Positions 1 through 6,059 are shown, counted from the first letter of the stretch. The stretch: DNA of 12,599 nucleotides from Gammaproteobacteria bacterium (GCA_013817465.1 JACDCP010000059.1:1-12599), one strand, 5' to 3'. Notes: a model not told the origin generated them from the letters alone. Numbers and translations: made by a program.

Positions 1-931
1 ACCAAAGGACGCTGAGCAATGCAGAGACCAACAGCGCCTTGAACCGACTCGTGTGGCCTGTTTTGAATGGAGAAAGAACCAATTCGCCGAATGTTACGGC
101 GGACGGCGATCCGTCCATTAGAGCCAATGCATGCCTGACCAGCCCATGTTGCCAGCTTCCTCCGTAGCGGTGCCATACTTCGACAGGTACGGAATGGCCC
201 AGGCGTTTTGCCCAACCTGCCAGATGCTCGTGGGTCCGTTGACGCCGATCCAGGAGCCATCTCAAAGATTCAGCACTGAACTTCGTGCCAATCGGACCTT
301 TATTACGGTCGTGCACTCTATAAGCGCCAACTATTTTATCAATCGACTCGGTACGTCCAAATAGTGTCGATACGGGATTCAAACATCCATCCGCTGCCAG
401 ATTCATTTCCTCAGGAAGCGGCATCACCTGTTCGAGGAACCAGCGAGCCCATGCATTTCCGGATGTATAAGCATGGCGACAAGCGGCTGGGCCAAGATGC
501 AAGGTAGTCTGCCGATAATTGCCTGACGGAGATAGTCGACGCGGAATTGTGCGGCCGATGGGCCTGCCCGTCTTATCGACGACCAGCAGGTATCCCTGAC
601 ACTTCGAGACTGAACGATCATTCCTGATTGGGGCTGCTAACGCTTCGACCGCGCTTTCCACCAGATAATCATCGGAATCCAGAAAGATGAGAATACCGCC
701 GCGACTGATGGCAAAGCCCGCATTCGCGGCCGAGCAATGACCGCCGTGGTGCTTGAAGATTGGCTTGATCGAGTCGCCGTAGCTTGCAATGACCCGCGAT
801 GACTGGTCGGAAGAACCTTCATCTACGACTATAATTTCCTTGTCCTGGTAGGATTGATTGAGGGCGCTCGTAATGGCTTCAGCCAGGTAATCGCCATAGT
901 CGTAATTGGTGATAACGATGCTGACCAGCAT
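1..931 (-). CDS. Family-2 glycosyltransferase, 3'-truncated by the window edge
   Basis: Reading the minus strand from the ATG at 931-929 gives an open frame of 310 codons that leaves the window at position 1 without a stop. The N-terminus MLVSIVITNYDYGDYL is a typical GT-A/GT2 opening. A VVDEGSSDQS segment (residues 35-44; most relatives have VVDDGS, so E38 is a mild variant), SAANAGFAIS (67-76) and the metal-binding DSDD (85-88) follow. It probably transfers a sugar from a nucleotide-sugar donor to a surface polysaccharide or glycolipid; the acceptor cannot be told. The last residues seen (ALLVSALLSVLW) are hydrophobic and may begin a membrane-associated segment. The gene is visibly poorer in G+C than the genes from holA onward, as is common for transferred surface-polysaccharide loci. 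The frame stays open upstream to an ATG at 1048, but family alignment favours 931. No strong ribosome binding site is seen. Confidence 0.85.
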   Translation of the reverse strand, partial: MLVSIVITNYDYGDYLAEAITSALNQSYQDKEIIVVDEGSSDQSSRVIASYGDSIKPIFKHHGGHCSAANAGFAISRGGILIFLDSDDYLVESAVEALAAPIRNDRSVSKCQGYLLVVDKTGRPIGRTIPRRLSPSGNYRQTTLHLGPAACRHAYTSGNAWARWFLEQVMPLPEEMNLAADGCLNPVSTLFGRTESIDKIVGAYRVHDRNKGPIGTKFSAESLRWLLDRRQRTHEHLAGWAKRLGHSVPVEVWHRYGGSWQHGLVRHALALMDGSPSAVTFGELVLSPFKTGHTSRFKALLVSALLSVLW

Positions 932-1184
932 CGTCAGTGCCTGGACAGAGGTAATGAAGGCGAGGCGGACACAACTTATCTTAATCGCATAGGGACGATT
1001 TCTTCCAGACGGACGGTCTTGCAGAATCCGGCGGCAAGACCCCGGCATACGTGCAGGCGCCTGGTTCCATCCGGGTTTGAAAAAACATGAATTTGCCGGT
1101 GGGGGCGAGTTGCTTTGACGAATACAGGGAATCAGGCAGGAACGGACGATAGCCGGTGCGTCGGGCTGACGGTATGATAGGCAG
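932..1184. other. Spacer between divergent genes, no convincing gene
   Basis: This spacer separates the leftward glycosyltransferase from the fold-back element before holA. On the minus strand a frame is open from 1131 to a TAA at 978-976 (about 50 codons, no ATG near its beginning). Its end reads LHVCRGLAAGFCKTVRLEEI and has a protein-like look, so it could be the remnant of a gene that once lay upstream of the glycosyltransferase. I do not recognise a family. On the + strand TATGAT (1173-1178) resembles a -10 box for holA, but no good -35 box stands at the right distance. Nothing else is supported. Confidence 0.35.
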
Positions 1185-1220
1185 AGACCCTATCTCATGG
1201 TTCCCCGCGGCCGCGACGGC

Positions 1221-1309
1221 GGCCAGATTCGTTCAGAGCCAGACACGAGGAGCGTAATTTGCTCATTGCAAATAAGCGACGAGTAACGCCGCTCTGGGCG
1301 AATCTGGCC
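1221..1309. repeat. Hairpin A inside the fold-back element
   Basis: GGCCAGATTCG at 1221-1231 pairs perfectly with CGAATCTGGCC at 1299-1309. The arms extend to 1240/1290 with three non-matching positions. Near the tip is a smaller perfect hairpin, ATTTGC (1257-1262) with GCAAAT (1268-1273) around a five-base loop. Confidence 0.75.
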
Positions 1310-1321
1310 CCGTCCCGAAGG

Positions 1322-1420
1322 GTTGCCACCCATTCGCCCGGATGCTGCGTTGCCCGGCTTGACCGTATATCTGATACGGTCGGCGCCGGGCGTCTTGCCT
1401 GCGGGCGAATGGGTGACAAC
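1322..1420. repeat. Hairpin B inside the fold-back element
   Basis: Positions 1322-1340 and 1402-1420 are 19-base inverted arms with a single mismatch. Within them GCCCGGC (1352-1358) pairs with GCCGGGC (1385-1391). The tip is GACCGTAT (1361-1368), loop ATCTG, ATACGGTC (1374-1381). Three perfectly nested stems with unrelated sequences are unlikely by chance. Confidence 0.78.
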
Positions 1421-1454
1421 GCGGCTCGCGTGGAACCATGAGATAGGCTCTTTG

Positions 1455-2504
1455 GTGAAGCTCAGCGCCGACAAACTTCCCGCCCTGCTCTCGCGCTCGC
1501 TCGCGTCTGTCTATCTGATCTCCGGAGACGAATTTCTGCTGGTTGCGGAAGCCTGCGATGCCATCCGCGCAGCCGCACGTGCTGCCGGCTTCACCGAGCG
1601 GACCGTGCACGTGGCCGAGCGCGGCTTCGACTGGGCGGCGCTGGAGAGCGCCAGCGCGAATCTCTCGTTGTTCGCCGAGAAGCGCATCCTCGAGATCCGC
1701 CTGCCGACCGGCAAGCCCGGCACCGTCGGGGGCGCAGCGCTCGTAAGGCTCATCAGCAGGCGTTCCGCAGATACCCTGCTGCTGATCGTAACGCCAAAGC
1801 TGGATGGTGGTTCGCGCGCGCCCGCCTGGGCCAGGAGCCTCGAGCGTGCCGGCGTCCATGTGCAAGCCTGGCCGGTGGACGCCGCCCATCTGCCGCAGTG
1901 GATTGAAGCGCGCATGCGCGCGCGGGAGCTGAAGCCCGAACGTGAGGCGGTGGAGCTGGTGGCTGACCGCGTGGAGGGCAACCTGCTCGCCGCCAGCCAG
2001 GAGATCGAGAAGCTGCTGCTGCTCGCCGGGCCCGGAGCAGTGGACCTGGAAACGGTGCGCCGGGCTGTAGCTGACAGCGCCCGTTTCGACGTTTATCAGC
2101 TCGGCGATGCGGCACTCGCTGGCGATGGGGCGCGCGCCCTGCGCATCCTCGATGGCCTGCGCGCCGAAGGCGTTGAGCCCGCGCTCGTGCTCTGGATGCT
2201 TGCAAGGGAGCTGCGCGGGCTGGCGACGGCAGCCTGTCAAATGCGCGCCGGGCGCACGGCGGAGCAGGCGCTCGGCGCCGCGCACGTGTGGCCGAAGCGC
2301 CAGGAGCTAGTCCGCCGCGCTCTCGCCCGGCACGATGCCGATGCCGCCTGTGCGCTGGTTACGTCGGCTGCCCAAGCCGATAGAGTCGTGAAGGGCCTGC
2401 TGCCAGGCCGGCCGTGGGATCAGCTAACGGGGCTCGTCGCGGCGCTCGCCACCGGACCGGTTTCCGGCACTTCAAGCGGGCGTGGCGCGGAGCTTCACGT
2501 TTGA
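1455..2504 (+). CDS. holA: DNA polymerase III subunit delta
   Basis: This is the delta subunit of the clamp-loader complex. It opens the beta sliding clamp so that it can be loaded on primed DNA at the replication fork. The protein has 349 residues (E. coli HolA 343). The N-terminus VKLSADKLPALL leads into YLISGDEFLLVAEACDAIR (20-38), the usual start of the delta domain. LVADRVEGNLLAASQEIEKL (158-177) and the C-terminal segment ending WDQLTGLVAALA (about 321-332) are also typical. I chose the GTG at 1455 because relatives begin with M(K/R)L. An AGG at 1445-1447 is a weak Shine-Dalgarno seven bases upstream and lies inside the right arm of the fold-back element. The frame is open further upstream to a TTG at 1323, but those 44 codons are encoded by the repeat. 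The TGA stop overlaps the nadD start. The usual upstream neighbour lptE is absent. Confidence 0.93.
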   Translation: MKLSADKLPALLSRSLASVYLISGDEFLLVAEACDAIRAAARAAGFTERTVHVAERGFDWAALESASANLSLFAEKRILEIRLPTGKPGTVGGAALVRLISRRSADTLLLIVTPKLDGGSRAPAWARSLERAGVHVQAWPVDAAHLPQWIEARMRARELKPEREAVELVADRVEGNLLAASQEIEKLLLLAGPGAVDLETVRRAVADSARFDVYQLGDAALAGDGARALRILDGLRAEGVEPALVLWMLARELRGLATAACQMRAGRTAEQALGAAHVWPKRQELVRRALARHDADAACALVTSAAQADRVVKGLLPGRPWDQLTGLVAALATGPVSGTSSGRGAELHV

Positions 2505-3145
2505 ATCCGATCGGCGTTTTCGGCGGCACCTTCGACCCGATCCACTACGGCCACTTGCGCACGGGCTTCGAGCTTCTGCAGGGGCTGCGGCTGGGCGAGG
2601 TGCGTTTCATGCCCTGCGGCCAGCCACCGCATCGCGTGACGCCGCTCGCGGATGCGGAGCTCAGACTGGCAATGGTGAAAGCAGCCACCGAAGGCCAGCA
2701 CGGCTTTATCGTCGACGACCGCGAGATCCGGCGCGACGGTCCTTCATACTCGGTCGACACGCTGATTCAGCTCCGCGCCGAGTACGCGCATCGCTCGCTG
2801 TGCCTGATCGTCGGCATGGACGCCTTTCTCAGCTTGCCGAAATGGTATCAATGGCGCGAGATCCTGCAGCTTGCGCACGTTGTCGTGGCCCACCGTCCCG
2901 GCTGGAGCGCTCCCGGTCTGGGACCGCTGGGCGAGCTGCTGGTTGATCGCGGTACAGGGCGGGTGGGCGACTTGCACGAGTCGCGGTCCGGACGCATATA
3001 TATTCAGGCCGTGACGCCGCTCGAGATCTCTTCGACCGGCCTGCGCAAGCTGGTGAGTGCCGGTGGCGACCCGCGCTTTCTGATGCCTGACCTGGTACGC
3101 AGGATCATCGAGTCGTCGAATTGTTACGTCAATGACGAGGGCTAG
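2501..3145 (+). CDS. nadD: Nicotinate-nucleotide adenylyltransferase
   Basis: NadD transfers AMP from ATP to nicotinate mononucleotide, giving deamido-NAD, in cytosolic NAD synthesis. With 214 residues it matches the family length (E. coli 213). GGTFDPIHYGHL (8-19) is the nucleotidyltransferase GTFDPxHxGH signature. PSYSVDTL (81-88), GMDAFLSLPKWYQW (105-118) and the ATP-binding PLEISSTGLRKL (173-184) follow in the expected order. The start is TTG at 2501-2503, sharing bases with the holA TGA (TTGA overlap); GGAG at 2489-2492 is a well-placed ribosome binding site. A longer frame from 2414 has no support. The stop TAG (3143-3145) is made of the TA target duplication plus the first base of the downstream IS630 element; without the IS the same TAG would be formed by the flanking G. 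Confidence 0.94.
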   Translation: MNPIGVFGGTFDPIHYGHLRTGFELLQGLRLGEVRFMPCGQPPHRVTPLADAELRLAMVKAATEGQHGFIVDDREIRRDGPSYSVDTLIQLRAEYAHRSLCLIVGMDAFLSLPKWYQWREILQLAHVVVAHRPGWSAPGLGPLGELLVDRGTGRVGDLHESRSGRIYIQAVTPLEISSTGLRKLVSAGGDPRFLMPDLVRRIIESSNCYVNDEG

Positions 3146-3167
3146 TGTCCTGTCCGGTTAATTAGTT
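3145..3167. repeat. IS630 left terminal inverted repeat
   Basis: It begins GTGTCCTGTCCGGTTAAT directly after the TA duplication and matches the complement of 4280-4302 with two differences in 23 bases. Its first G completes the nadD stop codon. Confidence 0.92.
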
Positions 3168-3222
3168 GAATTATTTCCTGCATGAAGTATCGTATGGTTA
3201 TCTCGATATTGAGGGCTGTACG

Positions 3223-4305
3223 ATGGGACGATCCTCTGCTGCAATTGTGCTGAGCAAAGACGAAGAAGCGGAACTGAATCGCTGGCGCCGGCGGCGCAAT
3301 ACCACCACTGGTTTACATTTTCGAGCCGGCATTGTGCTCGATTGCGCTCGCGGCTATAGCGGTGAACAGATTGCCGAGCGGCACGCCACGAGTCAACAGA
3401 CAGTCACCAAATGGCGCCGTCGTTTTGCGTCTGATCGACTTGCCGGGCTTTCTGATGCACCGCGCAGCGGCCAACCCCGCCGTCACGGCGATGACCGGGT
3501 ACAGGCAGTGCTGGAAGCGACCCTCAACCGTCGGCCGAAGCGCGCGACGCACTGGAGCGTCCGCAGCCTGGCTGAGGATCTCGGCGTCCCGAGGGACTTC
3601 GTCCATCGGGTATGGCGGGCGTTTGGCCTCAAGCCGCATCTGTCAAACAGCTTCAAGCTGTCGAACGATCCACATTTCATTGAAAAGGTCCGGGATGTGG
3701 TTGGCCTGTATCTCGAGCCACCCGACAAAGCCCTGGTATTGTGTGTGGATGAGAAAAGCCAGATCCAGGCGCTGGATCGTACCCAGCCTTCTTTGCCGAT
3801 GAACTACGGATTACCCGAGACACACACCCACGACTATCGGCGATATGGAACGACGACCTTATTTGCCGCATTGGATGTCGCCACCGGTGAGGTGATCGGC
3901 AAGCTCAAACGTCGCCATCGAACCGCAGAGTTCGTCAGCTTTCTACGCCATGTCGATGCGGTGGTACCGGCAGATCTCGATATCCAACTGATTCTGGATA
4001 GCTATGTGACGCACAAAACCGGGAAAGCCAGAAACTGGCTGCTGCGTCATCCGAGGTTCCATTGCCACTTCACACCGACTTACAGTTCGTGGATCAATCT
4101 GGTGGAGCGTTTCTTCGCCAGCCTCACAGAGCAACAACTTCGGAGGGGCACGCACCGCTCGGTGCCGGCATTGGAAAAAGCGATACGAGACTATCTGCAG
4201 ACCCATAACGAGCAGCCGAAACCGTTTCGCTGGACGAAGTCGGCGGATGAGATCATCGAATCCGTGAACAGCGTTCTTAAACTGATTAATCGGACAGGAC
4301 ACTAG
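3223..4305 (+). CDS. IS630-family DDE transposase
   Basis: It cuts and joins the element's ends at TA targets. From the ATG at 3223 it has 360 residues, normal for the family; GAGGG at 3211-3215 is a good ribosome binding site. A TTG at 3166 would add 19 residues but lies in the terminal repeat. The N-terminal helix-turn-helix (GYSGEQIAERHATSQQTV, about 44-61) binds the ends. The catalytic triad is visible: D176 in LCVDEKSQ, D259 in LILDSYVTHK and E295 in NLVERFF, with 35 residues between the last two, as expected. The last sense codons are read from the right terminal repeat, and the TAG stop (4303-4305) consists of the duplicated TA plus a host G, so termination depends on the insertion site. 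Confidence 0.95.
   Translation: MGRSSAAIVLSKDEEAELNRWRRRRNTTTGLHFRAGIVLDCARGYSGEQIAERHATSQQTVTKWRRRFASDRLAGLSDAPRSGQPRRHGDDRVQAVLEATLNRRPKRATHWSVRSLAEDLGVPRDFVHRVWRAFGLKPHLSNSFKLSNDPHFIEKVRDVVGLYLEPPDKALVLCVDEKSQIQALDRTQPSLPMNYGLPETHTHDYRRYGTTTLFAALDVATGEVIGKLKRRHRTAEFVSFLRHVDAVVPADLDIQLILDSYVTHKTGKARNWLLRHPRFHCHFTPTYSSWINLVERFFASLTEQQLRRGTHRSVPALEKAIRDYLQTHNEQPKPFRWTKSADEIIESVNSVLKLINRTGH
4280..4302. repeat. IS630 right terminal inverted repeat
   Basis: It ends CGGACAGGACAC directly before the second TA (4303-4304) and is the imperfect complement of 3145-3167. It also encodes the transposase C-terminus. Confidence 0.92.
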
Positions 4306-4461
4306 CAGGCTGGTGAAAAACTTTGTTTTTCGGCAGCCTGCTATGCGATGCAGGGATGCATCGTCATTTTCAGGAACTGCAAGTTACTGAAAATGCTCGC
4401 GGTCAGAAAATCACACTTTCTGGATAGCAGCGTCGGAAAAGCCATGGATGGCGTTTTCAAC
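4303..4461. repeat. 159-bp multi-hairpin dispersed repeat, copy 1
   Basis: This segment aligns without a gap to the reverse complement of 11493-11651; by hand count 26 of 159 positions differ (about 84% identity). It is a string of palindromes. H1 pairs AGCAGGCTGGTGAAAAAC (4304-4321) with 4325-4342. H2 pairs CGATGCA (4346-4352) with TGCATCG (4357-4363). H3 pairs 4365-4378 with 4382-4395, one mismatch. H4 is a weaker stem at about 4397-4427, and H5 is a 30-base near-palindrome at 4432-4461. It lies just after the nadD stop; its first bases TAGCAGGC supplied the CTAG used by the IS630 element. There is no coding content. Confidence 0.85.
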
Positions 4462-4488
4462 ATTCTACAAGCGTCGTCGCATCGGCGC

Positions 4489-4493
4489 GGAGG
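4489..4493 (+). promoter_or_regulatory. Ribosome binding site of rsfS
   Basis: GGAGG stands five bases before the ATG at 4499 and decides that start over the in-frame ATG-like extension from 4448, whose codons come from the end of the repeat region. Confidence 0.8.
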
Positions 4494-4498
4494 TATCG

Positions 4499-4855
4499 AT
4501 GACAGTTGAGAACGGTCTCAGGGACAAGGTGGTCGCGGCTCTCGAGGATCTGAAGGCCGTCGACATCCGCGTGCTTGACGTGCGCGGACTCACGACTATC
4601 ACAGACACCATGGTTATCGCGAGCGGCACCTCCGACCGTCACGTCAAGGCGCTCGCCGATCGCGTCAGGGAAAGCGCGAAAGAGGCCGGTCAGGCGCCGC
4701 TCGGCGTGGAAGGGGAGCGCGAGGGTGAATGGGTGCTCGTCGATCTGGGTGACGTAGTGGTGCATGTCATGCGCCCGCGCACGCGTGACTTCTATCAGCT
4801 CGAGAAGTTGTGGGACATGAATGAGGACCAGGGCACGGCCCGGCTCGAGTCCTGA
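4499..4855 (+). CDS. rsfS: Ribosomal silencing factor RsfS
   Basis: RsfS binds ribosomal protein uL14 on the 50S subunit and blocks joining with 30S, saving energy under starvation. The product of 118 residues starts MTVENGLRDKVV and shows the family segments TMVIASGTSDRHV (37-49), GEWVLVDLGDVVVHVM (76-91) and FYQLEKLW (98-105). The start at 4499 is supported by the GGAGG at 4489-4493. Fifteen bases separate it from rlmH, its usual partner. Upstream it has been cut off from nadD by the IS630 element and the hairpin repeat, so it may depend on read-through or on a promoter I cannot identify. Confidence 0.94.
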   Translation: MTVENGLRDKVVAALEDLKAVDIRVLDVRGLTTITDTMVIASGTSDRHVKALADRVRESAKEAGQAPLGVEGEREGEWVLVDLGDVVVHVMRPRTRDFYQLEKLWDMNEDQGTARLES

Positions 4856-4870
4856 ACGTTTCCCGATCGA

Positions 4871-5338
4871 ATGCGCATCCGTCTCATCGCGGCCGGCTCC
4901 CGGATGCCAGCCTGGGTCGAGGAAGGTTTCCGTGAATATGCAAAGCGCCTGCCTCGCGAGCTGGAGCTCGAACTCAGCGAAATCCGGCTCGGACACCGCG
5001 GAAAATCCGCTGACCGAGTGCGCGCTCGCGCTGATGAATCTGCGCGCATGCTGGCCGATGCCGGCACGGCGCGCATCGTAGCGCTGGACGTCGGCGGCGT
5101 GTTGCTGGATACGGCGCGTCTCGCCGTCGAGCTCGATCGCTGGCGAAATGGTGGCCGTGACGTGGCGCTGCTGATCGGCGGGCCGGACGGGCTGGCACCG
5201 GAGTGCCTGGATCGCGCTGGATTGCGCTGGTCGCTGTCGCCTCTGACCTTGCCGCACGGACTGGTGCGGATCGTCGTCGCCGAGCAGCTCTATCGCGCCT
5301 CGAGCATCCTGCAGGGCCACCCGTATCATCGCGCCTGA
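4871..5338 (+). CDS. rlmH: 23S rRNA pseudouridine-1915 N3-methyltransferase
   Basis: This SPOUT-class enzyme uses S-adenosylmethionine to methylate N3 of pseudouridine 1915 in helix 69 of 23S rRNA on the assembled ribosome. Its 155 residues equal the E. coli length. MRIRLIAAGSRMPAWVEEGF opens the protein. The knotted cofactor site is visible as LLIGGPDGL (100-108), LSPLTLPHGLVRI (122-134) and the C-terminal HPYHR (150-154). The ATG at 4871 follows rsfS by 15 bases, which fits co-transcription. The TGA stop is followed at once by a hairpin related to H1 of the dispersed repeat. Confidence 0.96.
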   Translation: MRIRLIAAGSRMPAWVEEGFREYAKRLPRELELELSEIRLGHRGKSADRVRARADESARMLADAGTARIVALDVGGVLLDTARLAVELDRWRNGGRDVALLIGGPDGLAPECLDRAGLRWSLSPLTLPHGLVRIVVAEQLYRASSILQGHPYHRA

Positions 5339-5340
5339 TT

Positions 5341-5370
5341 GCTGAAAAACTTTGTTTTCAACATCCTGCC
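5341..5370. repeat. Degenerate fragment of the dispersed repeat (H1 hairpin only)
   Basis: TGAAAAACTTTGTTTT at 5343-5358 is identical to 4314-4329 in H1 of copy 1, and CAACATCCTGCC continues the same arm in worn form. GCTGAAAAAC can pair with GTTTTCAAC around a TTT loop. It lies two bases after the rlmH stop. It could alternatively be an unrelated stem-loop, but the 16-base identity favours common origin. Confidence 0.55.
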
Positions 5371-5403
5371 GGAGTTCCAGAGGCTTGCCAGCCCGCGAAC
5401 GCG

Positions 5404-5437
5404 GGATCAGAGTGCTGCGGAAATAGCAGTCTGACCC
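5404..5437. repeat. Imperfect hairpin before maf
   Basis: Positions 5404-5416 pair with 5425-5437 at 11 of 13 positions around an eight-base loop (GCGGAAAT). The right arm AGCAGTCTGACCCC resembles the TCTGACCCC-type palindromes that I remember near REP-associated elements in gammaproteobacteria; that link is from memory only. No U-run follows, so it is not an obvious terminator. Confidence 0.45.
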
Positions 5438-5459
5438 CGATTCCCCTATATTCTTCCTT

Positions 5460-6059
5460 GTGAATCAAGACTTTATTTATCTTGCCTCGGCCTCGCCGCG
5501 GCGCCGGGAGCTACTCGATCAAATCGGCATCCGTTATCACACGCATCCCGTGCATATCGACGAGAGCCGGCTCGAAAATGAGGCGCCGCCGGACTACGTG
5601 CGTCGCGTCGCACTCGACAAGGCGCGGACCGCATGGTGGGCGGTAGCCGGCAAGGGGCCGCGCCCCGTGCTGGCGGCCGATACAGCGGTCGTGCTTGACG
5701 GCGAAGTTTTCAGCCAGCCGCGCGACAGGGCCCATGCGCTCGCCATGCTCGAGCATCTGTCCGGGCGGACGCACGAGGTGCTCACGGCGGTCGCCGTCAA
5801 GCTCGGGGCCCAGGAGGAGAGCGTCCTGTCGACGAGCCGCGTGAGCTTCCGCGAGCTGGGTGCAGCCGAGCGCGAAGCGTACTGGCGCTCCGGAGAGCCA
5901 CTCGGCAAGGCGGGCGCCTATGCCATCCAGGGCCGGGCTGCGGTCTTCATCTCGGCGCTGCAGGGCAGCTACTCGGGCGTTATGGGTCTGCCACTGTTCG
6001 AAACCGCGCGGCTGCTCGAAGCGGTCGGTTATGCGACTTGCGTGGCGCAGCTCCGGTGA
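5460..6059 (+). CDS. maf: Maf-family nucleoside triphosphate pyrophosphatase (YhdE type)
   Basis: Maf proteins hydrolyse nucleoside triphosphates, in the YhdE subgroup mainly dTTP and UTP and modified pyrimidine forms, to monophosphate and pyrophosphate, and are linked to house-cleaning and septum control. The 199-residue product has the phosphate-binding ASASPRRREL (9-18), AADT (72-75), SGRTHEVLTA (101-110), GEPLGKAGAYAIQG (145-158) and GSYSGVMGLPLFET (169-182). The GTG at 5460 places the family N-terminus (LASASPRR) at the usual distance. No clear ribosome binding site precedes it. TATATT at 5447-5452 could be a -10 box but lacks a convincing -35. It stands 121 bases after rlmH and 86 before rng; maf followed by rng is conserved in E. 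coli and relatives. Confidence 0.93.
   Translation: MNQDFIYLASASPRRRELLDQIGIRYHTHPVHIDESRLENEAPPDYVRRVALDKARTAWWAVAGKGPRPVLAADTAVVLDGEVFSQPRDRAHALAMLEHLSGRTHEVLTAVAVKLGAQEESVLSTSRVSFRELGAAEREAYWRSGEPLGKAGAYAIQGRAAVFISALQGSYSGVMGLPLFETARLLEAVGYATCVAQLR

Larger units (their letters stand above)
1185..1451. repeat. Large fold-back element with nested inverted repeats, abutting holA
   Basis: The outer arms 1185-1204 and 1432-1451 are inverted repeats matching at 19 of 20 positions, with the perfect core CCTATCTCATGGTTCC at 1189-1204. Pairing continues inward to 1215/1420 with one mismatch and one bulged base. Inside lie two separate long hairpins, 1221-1309 and 1322-1420, so almost all of the 267 bases can pair as a three-way junction or cruciform. 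It holds no credible ORF. It resembles a non-autonomous fold-back or MITE-type element, or alternatively a large structured 5' leader of holA. I see no target-site duplication at its edges. The element type is not one I can name. Confidence 0.75.
3145..4302 (+). mobile_element. IS630-family insertion sequence, apparently complete
   Basis: This 1158-bp element is bounded by 23-base imperfect terminal inverted repeats beginning GTGTCCTGTCCG and flanked by TA on both sides (3143-3144 and 4303-4304), the hallmark of IS630/Tc1-type insertion. It carries one intact DDE transposase gene in the same direction as the operon. The joined target is GC-TA-GC, a CTAG site as preferred by IS630 itself. It separates nadD from rsfS, which normally are adjacent, and may be polar on the downstream genes. 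No disabling mutation is seen, so it looks recent and possibly active. Confidence 0.93.

Noticed and set aside
1173..1178. TATGAT as a holA promoter -10 box
   Set aside because: The hexamer is good but nothing resembling TTGACA stands 16-18 bases upstream; kept only as a remark.
1185..1451. Retron-type ncRNA (paired outer arms plus inner hairpins)
   Set aside because: The fold is superficially similar, but no reverse transcriptase lies nearby; holA follows directly.
1323..1454. N-terminal extension of HolA by 44 residues from a TTG
   Set aside because: The codons lie in the hairpin B and arm sequence of the repeat, and relatives start at the KLS segment, so GTG at 1455 is preferred.
1263..2285. 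Long minus-strand open frame (340 codons) opposite holA
   Set aside because: It is a by-product of high G+C codon use on the other strand; holA has clear family motifs and the antisense protein resembles nothing.
4457..5329. Minus-strand open frame of 290 codons opposite rsfS and rlmH
   Set aside because: It spans two well-recognised genes and their gap; composition is of the antisense shadow type.
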